Of a DNA stretch of 64,000 nucleotides, positions 1-11,151 are shown one piece after another. A model generated the notes under the pieces. The model was not told the DNA's origin and searched no databases. It was given only the letters and a program-made list of their open reading frames with translations. The stretch is from Adiantum capillus-veneris. Lineage: Eukaryota > Streptophyta > Polypodiopsida > Polypodiales > Pteridaceae. The translations under genes were made by a program, and so were the position numbers. The stretch's first letter is position 1. Every line of letters starts with the position of its first letter. Location: NCBI GenBank assembly GCA_014529385.2, contig CM043942.1:48838244-48902243 (forward strand), written 5' to 3'.

Positions 1-1
1 T

Positions 2-1069
2 TCATTTCAAGATTTCGAGTTTTGTGAGCATTGTGTTTATGGTAAGCAAACACAGGAACCGCACAGATCAAAGAGGAATCGTAGGGACGAACGGTTAGCT
101 CTTGTACATAGTGATCTATGCGGACCAATGCCTAGTTTGTCACTAGGGGGAGCAGCGTACTTTTGTACATTCATAGATGACTATTCTCGCAAAGTATGGG
201 TTTACTTCTTGAAGCACAAGGATGAGGTGCTCAAGGTCTTTAAGACATTCTTGCAGCTGGTGGAGAATCAGAGTGGTCAGAAGCTGAAGTGCTTGAGAAC
301 TGACAATGGTGGAGAGTACGTTTCCAAAGCTTTTCAAGACTTTTGTCAAGAAAAAGGGATTAAGCGGGAACTTACTGCACCATATAATCCTTCACAGAAT
401 GGGGTTGCAGAACGTATGAATAGGACCATACAAGAGAAGGTCAGAAGCATGTTGTCAAATGCTGAGTTGCCTGATGGATTTTGGGCGGAAGCAGTGGCTA
501 CAGCAGTCCATTTGATCAACAGGTCTCCTAGCAGGGTTCTGGATAAGAGTGCAGTGGCCGAGATGCTATGGACAGGCAAGGCACCTTCGTATAAGCATCT
601 CAGAGTCTTTGGTTGTGAAGCTTATAGCCATATTCCCAAGGAGTTCAGAAATAAGTTAGAACCAAAGAGCAAGAAGTGTATATTTCTTGGCTACGGAGAA
701 TCGGGCGAGATGGGTTACCGGCTTTGGGATCCTGAGTCCAGAAAGCTTATTCGTAGCAATGATGTGCATTTCAATGAAGCCAAGTTTCACGCTAAGCCAG
801 AGAAGACAGAGGAGATCAGAAGAGTTGTCTTCAGGGAAGATGGACCTAGTGCTAGCACATCAAGACAGCATGGTCAGGCTCAGGAACAGCCTATAGTGGC
901 TAGAGAGGCAGAATCAGTTGTGGTGAGACGTTCTGAGCGTGTCTCCAAACCACCTGATCGTTATGTGCCATCTCTAAATTATGTCATGCTCACAGATTGC
1001 GGAGAACCATCTTGTTACAAGGAAGCATTACAAGTGGTTGACTCGAAAAAATGGCAGTTGGCCATGTAG
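2..1069 (+). pseudogene. Copia integrase segment of pol, ended by an in-frame TAG
   Basis: The frame is open from base 2, well upstream of the first ATG at 128, so the ATG is internal. It starts with the second half of the HHCC finger (CEHCVYGKQ). The catalytic core follows: first Asp in VHSDLCGP, second Asp in RTDNGGEY, and Glu in NGVAERMNR, with the correct 35-residue spacing between the second Asp and Glu. The C-terminal part carries the copia GYRLWDP and SERVSKPPDRY regions that lead into RT. Reading stops at TAG 1067-1069, and the same frame resumes directly with SEMTALHKNQTW, the normal start of the copia RT. The amber codon is therefore a point mutation rather than a natural end. Confidence 0.88.
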
Positions 1070-2557
1070 TCAGAGATGACAGCTCTGCATAAAAACCAGA
1101 CATGGAAGTTGGTTAAATTACCACAGGGCAAAAAGGCTCTACCTTGTAAATGGGTTTACAGGTATAAGATCACCGCTCATGATAGTCAGCCAAAGTACAA
1201 AGCAAGGCTTGTTGCCAAGGGCTTTAAGCAAGAACAAGGCATTGACTTTGATGAAGTCTTCTCTCCAGTGGTCAAGATGACTACATTGAGATGCTTTCTT
1301 GCATTGGTTGCTATATTGGATTTGGTGTTGCACCAAATGGATGTCAAGACAGCGTTCTTGCATGGTGATTTAAATGTGGAAATTTACATGCAGCAGCCAG
1401 AAGGGTTTGTTGAGAAAGGCATGGAACATTTGGTATGCCAGTTGTTAAAGAGTCTTTATGGCTTAAAACAATCACCGAGGGCATGGTACCATAAGTTCCA
1501 CCAGTTTATGCTTTCTCAAGGCTACCAACGTAGTGAGTTCGATCACTGTCTATATACAAAGAAGGCTAAGGATGGCAGTTGGCTGATCCTTATTTTGTAT
1601 GTGGATGACATGTTGATTGCTGGCAAACACTTGGAAGAAATTTCAGCTTTGAAGTCAAAGATGGCAAAATCGTTTGACATGAAAGACATGGGTGAGGCAA
1701 GTCATATACTTGGTATGCGCATTGAGAGAGACAGATCAAAGAAGTTGATTTGGTTATCTCAAACAGAGTATATTGACAAGGTTTTGCAACGTTTCAATAT
1801 GGAGAAGGGAAAGGCATTGAGTGTTCCATTGCCACCATATGTGAAACTTAGCAAACAAGATTGTCCTGTGTCTGAGGAAGAAAAGGCTGAAATGGATAAG
1901 ATTCCATATGCGTCTGCAGTGGGTAGTTTGATGTATGCAATGATTGCCACACGTCCGGATATTGCATTTGCAGTGGGAGTGGTTAGCAGATATATGTCAA
2001 ATCCCGGCAAGAAACATTGGGAGGCAGTGAAAGGTATCATGAGATACTTAAAACATACAAAGAGTATGCGCATATGCTATGGTAGTCAGGATTTGAGTGT
2101 CAGAGGATACACTGACTCAGATTATGCAGGAGACTTGGATAAGAGGAGATCTACATCAGGCTATGTCTTTACATTGGCTAGAGGTGCCATATCATGGCGA
2201 TCTCGATTACAAGATTGTGTTACGCAGTCTACTACAGAAGCTGAGTATGTTGCAGCAAATGAGGCATGCAAAGAAGCTATTTGGCTTGGTAGATTGGTTG
2301 CAGACTTGGGAATCAATGCAGATATGCCAGAGTTATATTGTGATAGTCAAAGTGCTATACAATTGGCAAAGAATCCAGTGTTCCATTCGAAGACTAAGCA
2401 TATTGATGTGAAGTATCACTTCATTATGGAAGTACTTGAAGACAAGCAGATACAACTGCTGAAGATCCACACCAAGGACAATCCTGCTGATCTACTCACA
2501 AAGGGACTTCCAGGAGAGGGCTTTGTGCATTGTCGTGAGTTATTGGGCATTGGATAG
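1070..2557 (+). pseudogene. Copia reverse transcriptase and RNase H segment of pol
   Basis: This continues the integrase frame after the amber codon. The first Met is at 1076, but the homologous start is at 1070. RT landmarks are KWVYRYKI, ARLVAKGFKQ, DVKTAFLHGD, LKQSPRAWY and the catalytic YVDD at about 1598-1609. RNase H landmarks are the YTDSDYAGD region, TEAEYVAANEA and the ADLLTKGL tail. Both catalytic cores look complete. It copies the element RNA into cDNA in a cytoplasmic particle. The product could only be made as part of the polyprotein by suppression of the upstream stop. Confidence 0.9.
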
Positions 2558-2630
2558 ATGGCAGCCATGTAAATCTTTGTACATTTATGTTCATAGATTT
2601 ACAGTTACTTAAAGTGCCACATTGGACTTT

Positions 2631-2862
2631 AAGTGGGAGGTTGTTGGGATTAAAGCCCAAGTGGCCTCTTATGCGGATATGGCCGGCCGCCCGCCTAACT
2701 CACTTACCTCTAACTCTTTGTATATACTAACATATTCTTTGTGAATACTAAGGATTTGGGAGATAACCCTTCTAACATCTCTCTACGTACTGTACTGTGT
2801 AAGCTCACTGTGTGTGTGTGTGAGAGAGAGAGTCGACCCACGCTCCGCTCCGCGACTTCACA
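2631..2862 (+). repeat. Polypurine tract and 3' LTR of the first copia element
   Basis: The purine run AAGTGGGAGG (2631-2640) is followed by TGTTGGGATT at 2642, the usual copia boundary. A TATA-like TGTATATACT lies near 2720. The LTR probably ends at the CA near 2860-2862, where satellite DNA begins. The end is inferred, because no second LTR is present for comparison. Confidence 0.6.
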
Positions 2863-4640
2863 TTCCTACCCTATCACCCTTGGGCCACAAGGTCTCTAGA
2901 TGGAACATAGGGCACCCTTTGACCCTATGGCACTTAGGCCACAAAGGTCTCCAGATGGGAGATAGGACACCTTGTGATCCTATGGCCCTAGGGCCATAGG
3001 ATCTCCAAATGGAACTTATGGAATCCTATATCATATGGCCCTAGGGCCATATGTTCCTTTTGGGGATCATATGGCCCTAGTGCCATAGAATCTCTAAATG
3101 GACCATAGGGAAGCCTATGGATCTTGAGATTGTACATCGCCACCCTATGGACCTTGGGCCACAGGGTTTTCAAAAGGAACATAGGGAACCCTGTGACCCT
3201 AAGTCCATGGGGTCTCACATCATACAGGAGGGCATCATAGGACCCAAGGGTGGCCATAACGAGCATAGGGAACCCCATGGTGCACATTAACGGGCAACAT
3301 GGCAGCCCCATGCCCCTAGGGCCCTAGGGCCATAAGATCTCCAAAAGGAACATAGGGAACACTATGGCCCTTGAGATTGGACATTGCCACCCTATGACCC
3401 TCGGGCCACAAGATCTCCAGATGGGACATAGGGCAACTTGTGGTCCTATGGCCCTAGGAAACCATGTTGTTCCTTTTAGAGATCTTGTGGCCCTATTGTT
3501 CCTTTTGGACATAGAGCACCATGTGATCCTATGGCCCTAGGGCCATAGGCTCTTCAATAGGAACATAGGGAACCCTATGACCCTTGAGATTGTACATTGG
3601 CACCCTATGGCCAGATGGGACATTGGTCACCCTATAGTACGATGTGAGACCACCCTATGGCCTTATGGTCATAGGGTGACTGAGGGCCATATGTTACTCT
3701 TTAGTATGAGGTGAAACCCTATGGCCTTATGGCCATAGGGTTCCCTAGGGCCATAGGTTACCCTCTAGTATGAGATGAGATCCTATGGCCTCTAGTATGA
3801 AGTGACACCCTATGGCCTTATGGCCATATTGTGCCCTGGGGCCATATGATTCCCTCTATTTTTATGTGAGACCTTATGGCCTTATGGTCATAGGGTGTCC
3901 TTTGTAGCCACACCCTGTCTGCCCTTCTAAAGATTCTATGTGTAGTTTTATTTTAGTGACCCAGGGCCATAGGGTTCTCTCTATGCCATCGAGGGCTGAA
4001 GGCCGTAGGGTCCCCTCTATGCTAGTAAGATCCTATGGCCCCAAGGCCACAAGGTGCCCTCATTCTTTCAAAAAAACCCTCTATTCTCTATGCTCTATAT
4101 TAGGAACCTATGGCCTTGAGACCATAGGGTCCCATGTATGCCATAGGGAGCTATATTTGTCAATAAAAAACACTATTTTCTCTATATTGGCACCATGTGG
4201 CTTGAAGGCCATAGGATCCCCTCTATTCTAGTAAGAGTCTCTCCATGCTCTATATTGGCACCCTTTTGCCTAAAGTCCATAGGGTCCGCTCTATGCTAGT
4301 AAGAACGGATCTATGCTCTATATGGAACCCTGTATGCTAGAAACCACTATGAGGGTTTTTTGGCAACCTATGGCCATACGATGCTCTCTGTATGGCCATA
4401 GGGTTTGTTGAATACTAAGGAAAACTCTCCATGGTCTATATCTGGGCATCTAATGGCGGTTGTGCCATTTTCTAATAAGAAACCACCATTTCTCTAGGTT
4501 TTTCTTCTATTGTTTTACGACAACAAGGTGCCATGCTCCATGGCAATAATTTAAAAAAACCTAAATGCTCTACATTGACACCCTATGGCGCAGGGCCCAG
4601 GTGTGATCTATGCTACCCTAAACCCCTCTATGCTCTACGT
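2863..4640. repeat. Palindrome-centred satellite-like block 1 (CCTATGGCC/GGCCATAGG)
   Basis: About 1.8 kb of irregularly spaced repeats share the core CCTATGGCC followed by GGCCATAGG, separated by spacers such as ATCTCCAAATGGAACATAGGG. Three cores are perfect 22-bp palindromes: 2979-3000, 3032-3053 and 3528-3549. Spacing is irregular, roughly 60-100 bp. Later parts (3600-4300) use a different spacer (CTCTATGCTAGTAAG). ORFs here are by-products of the repeat. The core is shared with the 6.36-9.5 kb array. Confidence 0.85.
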
Positions 4641-4678
4641 TGACACCCTACGGCCCCAGGGCCCGAGGGCCACAAGGT

Positions 4679-4679
<1 letters not shown>

Positions 4680-4760
<81 letters not shown>
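4680..4760. repeat. (TC)n microsatellite, about 80 bp
   Basis: This is a pure TC run at the right edge of palindrome block 1. The Ser-Leu repeat ORFs across it are translations of the dinucleotide and are not genes. Confidence 0.97.
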
Positions 4761-4762
<2 letters not shown>

Positions 4763-5016
4763 GGATTTAAATTGTTAATTTGGCCTTATTATCAGTCCTC
4801 CCTCTCTCTCAGCTTCCTCTCCTCTATTTGTCTCTCTTACTCTCCTTTCTCTCTCACTCCAAACAACTATTTATCTCCCTCTTCTCATCTCTCCCCATTC
4901 ATAAAGGGCTTCAATATCTACCGGTGGCATCGTCATTCACGCACCCCCTACCACATCTCCTCTTTCTAGGACCTATCTCACACCAATAGAAAGGTTAGTT
5001 CTTTTCTGTTTTTCTG

Positions 5017-5100
5017 TTTTACAATTTTACTATTTTACAATTTTACTGTTTTACAGTTTTACTATTTTATAGTTTTACTATTTTACAGTTTTACTATTTT
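5017..5100. repeat. 8-bp tandem repeat TTTTACNN, about 10 units
   Basis: Successive octamers alternate TTTTACAA, TTTTACTA, TTTTACTG and TTTTACAG. This is an AT-rich minisatellite between the TC tract and a G-rich stretch. No gene is seen at 4761-5450. Confidence 0.85.
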
Positions 5101-5184
5101 TTTATATAGAGCGGTAAATAAATTTTTTTTAAAAGATTGAGCTTACCTGTGAGGCACTGCGTAGAGAGGGAGAGAGAACACGAA

Positions 5185-5410
5185 GAGGCGGCACCACAGG
5201 GCGGCAACGGGCGGCTATTCGACGTCATGAGAGGGCGGCAACGGGCGTATTCGATGTCGTGAGAGGGCGGCACCACAGGCGCAGCAAGGGCGACGGAGGG
5301 GCACAAAAGAGACGTTTGGGAGAGGTGTAGGGAGGGTGCACGGAGGGCGTTTAGGAGAGGAGCAAGGAGCGCACACGGAGGGTGTTTAGGAGAGAAGCAA
5401 GGAGCGCGCA
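5185..5410. repeat. G-rich imperfect tandem repeats (GAGAGGGCGGC and GGAGCAAGGAGCG units)
   Basis: Two short GC-rich motifs recur. A GGGCGGCA(A/C)CGGGCG unit occurs around 5187-5275. A 35-bp unit containing CACGGAGGG and GGAGCAAGGAGCG is repeated at about 5339-5408. No coding signal was recognised. Confidence 0.6.
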
Positions 5411-5453
5411 GAGCTGTGCTTGAGAGAGAAGACTAGGGTTTCAAAAATTTTGA

Positions 5454-5458
<5 letters not shown>

Positions 5459-5546
<88 letters not shown>
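5459..5546. repeat. (GA)n microsatellite, about 88 bp
   Basis: This is a pure GA run with a short GAAGAAAGAGAGAG tail. The stretch from 5547 to about 6360 is AT-rich unique-looking DNA with no recognisable gene. The 152-codon ORF at 5979-6437 runs into satellite sequence and resembles nothing known. Confidence 0.95.
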
Positions 5547-5549
<3 letters not shown>

Positions 5550-6359
5550 AAGAGAGAGATAGAGATTAGGTTAAAATTTCAAAATTCAAAATTTGACTTT
5601 CAAGTTTTAAACCTAAACTTCCCGCTCTCTTTTATTTTGAATTTTGAAGAGTTTATAATCGTTTTCTTAAGGAGGAGAGTCATACCAAAGGAGTCATAGC
5701 AAAAAAAAAAAAGAGTATAGAATTTTTTCAAAAAATTTATGTGAGACTTTGTCAATGCCCGTGTCGTCTCGCTACGAGTGGAATGACACCCATGGTCGGA
5801 ATCTCCGTCTCGGGACCAAAATCACATACTGAAAAATACACTAAAAAACATTCAAAATTAGAGAATTTTCCCTCGAAAAAAGTGCGATATTTTTTCGTGC
5901 AGTATTGATCGGGAGACTTGAAAACACATTTTAGAAAAATTTGGGGTAAGCAAAAAAAAAAAAGGCTTTTTTTGCCACATGCAATTGTGCACTAATTGCA
6001 CGTGTTTTGAAAGTGTAAGTATACATGCAACATACATGTATATATTTATACAAATAGTCTTTAAACGAGGAGGTCATATACTAGAATGGGTTGCAAAGGT
6101 GCTGGTCGCATCTGCGAAGAGGCTTGTAAAGGTGCAATTTGATCACACATTTGATCATGCGATACGTGCACACCATTGTTTTTTATGTCCCTTCAAAGAC
6201 GTAAACATGTCATATGGATGTACATCCACGGGACTACTTGAGACACGGTCTCTAGATATAATCAATGGTTGTGGCATATTATCAATGAATGTGGATGTGC
6301 CACGCGGCATATCGTGCGGCTCATACGTACCCCCTTATGTCTTGGCAGGCTCTAGCTTT

Positions 6360-7160
6360 CTGAAATCACTATATATAGCACCCTATGGCCCAAAGTCCAT
6401 AGGATGCATATATAGCTCACCACAAAACAAGAATTGAGGAGACCTTGTGGTCATAAATCCATAAGATCTATATATATTTATCTAGAAACATCAACTATAG
6501 AATCCTATGGCCTTTTGTCCGTAGGATGCTCATATAGTCATCATGAAACACCTACATATAGGGCCCTATGGACCTAAGTCCATAGGATGTATATATATAA
6601 TCACTCCCTAGGCTATGGACCTTGTGGTCATAAATCCATAAGATCTATATATATTTAGCTAGAAACATCAACTATAGCATCCTATGGCCTTTTGTCCGTA
6701 CGATGTTCATATAGTCATCATGAAACACCTACATATAGGGCCCTATGGACCTAAGGCCATAGGATGTATATATATAATCATATCAATACACCTACATATA
6801 GAATCCCATGGACCTAAGTCCAAAGGATGTATACAAACTCATTGTGTCCCTAAGGCCACATGATGCTATATACCCATCATGAGACAACTACATATAGCGC
6901 CCTATCGCCCTCAATACAAAACGCCTTGATAAAACATCATATAGACTAAAGTCCATATGATTTATATATAGTCAACACAAAACACCTACATATAGTGCGC
7001 TATGGTCCTAAGGCCATAGAATGTTATAGACCCATCACCAGACAACTACATATAGTGCCCTATGCCCCTTAGACCATAGGATGTGTATGTATGAATTGCG
7101 AAACACCTGCATATATCATCCAATGACCCTAAGGCCACAGGATATTAAATACCCATCATG
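6360..7160. repeat. Degenerate left flank of the 60/61-bp satellite array
   Basis: The same core (CCTATGGCC followed by GGCCATAGG or variants) and spacers (ACACCTACATATAG, CATCATGAGACAACTACATATAG) are present. Units are more diverged and less regular than in the adjacent array. This is the usual pattern of an array edge decaying outward. Confidence 0.85.
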
Positions 7161-9360
7161 AGACAACTATGCATAGTGTCCTATGGCCCTTAGGCCATAG
7201 GATGTGTACAGTTGCATCGCGAAACACCTACATATAGCTCTATATTGGCCATAAGTCCATAGAATGTTATATACCCATCGTGAGATAACTACATATAGTT
7301 CCCTATGGCCCTCAGTCCATAGGATGTGTATAGTTGCATCACGAAACACCTACATAAAGCATCCTATGGCTCTAATTCCACAGGATGGTAAATACCCATC
7401 GTGAGACATCTACAAATAGTACCCTATGGCCCTCAGGCCATAGAATGTGTACAGCTGCACCGCGAAACACCTACATATAGCATCCTATGTCCCTAAGGCC
7501 ACAAGATGTTATATACCCATTATGAAACAACTACATATAGTGTCCTATGGCCCTAAGGCCACAAGATGTTATATACCCATCATGAGACAACTACATATAG
7601 TGTCCTATGGCCCTTAGGCCATACGATGTGTACAGTTGCATCGCAAAACACCTACATATATCTCTATATTGTCCATAAGGCCATAGAATGTTATATACCC
7701 ATCGTGAGATAACTACATATAGTTCCCAATGGCCCTCAGTCCATAGGATGTGTATAGTTGCATCACGAAACACCTACATATAGCATCCTATGGCTCTAAT
7801 GCCACAAGATGTTAAATACCCATCGTGAGACAACTACAAATAGTTCCCTATGGCCCTCAGACCATAGGATGTGTACAGTTGCATCGCGAAACACCTACAT
7901 ATAGCATCCTATGTCCCTAAGGCCAGAGGATGTTATATACCCATCCTGAGACAACTACATATAGTGTCCTATGGCCCTTAGGCCATAGGATGTGTACAGT
8001 TGCATCGCAAAACACCTACATATAGCTCTATATTGGCCATAAGGCCATAGAATGTTATATACCCATCGTGAGATAACTACATATAGTTCCCTATGGCCCT
8101 CAGTCCATAGGATGTGTATAGTTGCATCACGACACACCTACATATAGCATCCTATGGCTCTAATGCCACAGGATGTTAAATACCCATCGTGAGACAACTA
8201 CAAATAGTGCCCTATGGCCCTCAGGCCATAGGATGTGTACAGTTGCATTGCGAAATACCTACATATAGCATCCTATGTCCCTAAGGCCAAAGGATGTTAT
8301 ATACCCATCATGAGACAACTACATATAGTGTCCTATGGCCCTTAGGCCATAGGATGTGTATAGTTGCATCACAAAACACCTACATATAGCTCTATATTGG
8401 CCATAAGGCCATAGAATGTTATATACCCATCGTGAGATAACTACATATAGTTCCCAATGGCCCTCAGTCCATAGGATGTGTATAGTTGCATCACGAAACA
8501 CCTACATATAGCATCCTATGGCTCTAATGCCACAGGATGTTAAATACCCATCGTGAGACAACTACAAATAGCTCCCTATGGCCTAAGGGCCATAGGATGT
8601 GTACAGTTGCATCGTGAAACACCTACATATAGCATCCTATGTCCCTAAGGCCAGAGGATGTTATATACCCATCATGAGACAACTACATATAGTGTCCTAT
8701 GGCCCTTAGGCCATAGGATGTGTATAGTTGCATCGCAAAACACCTACATATAGCTCTATATTGGCCATAAGGCCATAGAATGTTATATACCCATCGTGAG
8801 ATAACTACATATAGTTCCCTATGGCCCTCAGTCCATAGGATGTGTATAGTTGCATCACGAAACACCTACATATAGCATCCTATGGCTCTAATGCCACATG
8901 ATGTTAAATACCCATTGTGAGATAACTACAAATAGTTCCCTATGGCCCTCAGGCCATAGGATGTGTATAGTTGCATCGTGAAACACCTACATATAGCATC
9001 CTATGGCCCTAAGGCCAGAGGACGTTATATACCCATCATGAGACAACTACATATAGTGTCCTATGGCCCTTAGGCCATAGGATGTGTACAGTTACATCGC
9101 AAAACACCTACATATAGCTCTATATTGGCCATAAGGACATAGAATGTTATATACCCATCGTGAGATAACTACATATAGTTCCCTATGGCCCTCAATCCAT
9201 AGGATGTGTATAGTTGCATCACGAAACACCTACATATAGCATCCTATGGCCCTAAGGCCACATGATGTTAAATACCCATCGTGAGACAACTACAAATAGT
9301 GCCCTATGGCCCTAAGGCCAAAGGATGTATATTTACTCAACACAAAACACTTGCATAAAA
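7160..9360. repeat. Higher-order satellite array: 364-bp unit made of six 60/61-bp monomers
   Basis: Two monomer types alternate: A, with spacer GTGTACAGTTGCATCGCGA, and B, with spacer GTTATATACCCATCGTGAG. Both have the CCTATGGCC...GGCCATAGG core and end in ACTACATATAG or CCTACATATAG. One 364-bp period was counted as 61+61+61+60+61+60. Equivalent positions recur at 7591, 7955, 8319 and 8683, exactly 364 bp apart, with a further copy near 9047 before the array decays at 9300-9500. The step from 7167 to 7591 is 424 bp, one monomer longer. Identical 60-codon minus-strand ORFs in each unit are shadows of the repeat. Confidence 0.95.
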
Positions 9361-9588
9361 CATCATATGGACTAAAGGCCATATGATTTATACATACTCA
9401 ATATGAACCACCTACATATAGCATCATATGGCCCTAAGTCCATAGGATTCTGTATACCCATCATGAAACAACCACATATAGTGCCCTCTGTGTATATAAT
9501 CATAATGAAACACCTTCATATATACTCACAATAAAATGATTTTGTGATGGTTTTCTTAACAAATATTTATTGAAACCTTCTTGCATGT

Positions 9589-11151
9589 ATGGATTTTAAT
9601 CAAGGTGATAGAGTATGCATGTTTGTAGCCACACAAAAGGTTGCCCTTGGGAGTGTCTGTGAGAAAAACCCAAATGCATATTGCTCAGGAATGCTTATTG
9701 GTGAAGGAAATGTATCGGTGTCAGTTGATTTGTGTTTTCAAAACAAAGCACTTATTCCATTTCCAACAATGGATGCATTGACAGTGGGAGATGCTTTTCA
9801 CAGTATTGTGAAATGGAGTACTGGGTTGCTACAACATATGGATGAGATACACTACAAAAGGGTTTCGATGTCTGAGACTCACAAAGGAATGGGAGCATTC
9901 GAGGCACAGTCTGATGGAATGAGCTATAGGGAGGTTTGGAAGGATAAGAGGGTTCAACTTTGGGATGAAAGCAAAACACATGTAGTAGCCGAAGGGGTTG
10001 TCATGTATGTGTGTCCATTTGATTCCGTGAACTTTTGTGTGCTAGGTGAAGATAACATCGGTATTGGTATTGAAACATCCTATGCTTGTGAGGGTACTAT
10101 TTCTGCACAATCTGATGTATGCAGCATCAATCTGGTTTGTTGGCCTATCAAGAGAGTGACAACTATGGATGGAAAAGCATTGTTACAATATGAGGATTTA
10201 CATGCTAGTGACGCATTACAAGATACATGCATTGAATCAGCTCGTTTGGTAGAGCCTATTTCAAAAAAACGAAAATATTGCTTTATGAATAGGAAGCCAA
10301 AAATGTCTATGAAACCTTCTAAGAGATCCAATCAAGCATCCCTATCATCTGTCCAACTTGTTTCAACCATAGATTGTTGCTCTATGAGGTGTTGTCAATA
10401 TGCCAATAGAGATAAGGTCATGGCTATGCGCAATGAATTTTGGGGACAAAGTTTGCAAAATAGAACCAACTATGTGTATGATACAATGTTGACTGCTTGG
10501 CATGAGAACAAGGCAACTGCAAATATTTTCTATGTATTTTCTTTTAATGGAAATGAGGTCTGTACTAGAGCTTGGTACGAAATTCATGGCATTCCAAAAA
10601 CTTCATTTTATCGTTATCGTGAACAGTTTGAAAATGGGGTTCGACGCTCAGTGCATGGTAATGATGGTGTCATAAGAAAAGGAAGAGACCATATAGAAAT
10701 GGGAAGGGCATTGATGCGCTCTTTTGTAGATGATAACTCAGAGAAAATGCCACATAAGAGTAGAACTATGGAAGATGGTACCATAGAAACCTTGCTTGCA
10801 ATACCAAACACGTACAAGCAAATAGACATCTTACATGATGTCAATAAAACACTCGAGAGTATGTGTCTCAAGCCAATGTCTACCACTACATTCAATAGGG
10901 TTTGGAATACAGAGTTTGCTAATGTGACCTTGTCAAAAACAAGCGAGTTCTCAAAATGTGTTGTGTGTAGTCGGATAAAGTCTCAACTAGAGTCAACAAA
11001 GGATGATGAGCTGATTTCACGTTTGAAGGATGAACGTAAAATTCACATGATGCAACAACAAAGCTGTAGAAATGTGTACTACACCTGGCGTAAGTTCTCA
11101 CAAATGCAAAAGGATAAGTACTTATGCATTATACATGATAAAATGGACTAA
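9589..11151 (+). pseudogene. Segment 1 of the transposase-like gene, ends at in-frame TAA
   Basis: This is 520 codons from the ATG at 9589, the first Met after the array. The TAA at 11149-11151 interrupts IIHDKMD, and the frame resumes at once with KKTAIPRLRVNSKDYANAY. In family members as I know them, the corresponding stretch (HDKMD followed by K-T-A-x-P) is continuous. The stop is therefore most likely a point mutation. The segment holds the DUF8039-like part, the basic segment and the first half of the DUF7869-like part, with a Cys pair CVVC. Confidence 0.65.

Larger units (their letters stand above)
1..2862 (+). mobile_element. Ty1/copia retrotransposon, 3' part (integrase, RT, RNase H, 3' LTR)
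   Basis: The window opens inside the pol gene of a copia element. The order pre-integrase zinc finger, integrase core, RT, RNase H, polypurine tract, LTR is the copia order (integrase before RT). The 5' LTR, gag and protease lie left of the window, so LTR divergence and target-site duplication cannot be assessed. The coding frame is a single frame broken by one amber codon at 1067-1069. The LTR start is fixed by the purine run; the LTR end is approximate. Confidence 0.9.

Noticed and set aside
4585..4969. Ser-Leu repeat ORFs, and similar ones at 14.8, 15.4, 29.3, 35.2 and 59.7 kb
   Set aside because: They are dinucleotide microsatellites read as codons on either strand.
5979..6437. 152-codon plus-strand ORF
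   Set aside because: No family resemblance; its C-terminal third is satellite sequence and no promoter or splice context is seen.
7167..8865. Five near-identical 60-codon minus-strand ORFs at 364-bp spacing, resembling a gene family
   Set aside because: They are translations of the satellite unit; their conservation follows the DNA repeat, and they lack any protein features.
6360..9500. CRISPR-like array
   Set aside because: Spacers are as conserved as the repeats, units are 60/61 bp in a higher-order order, and the DNA is eukaryotic.
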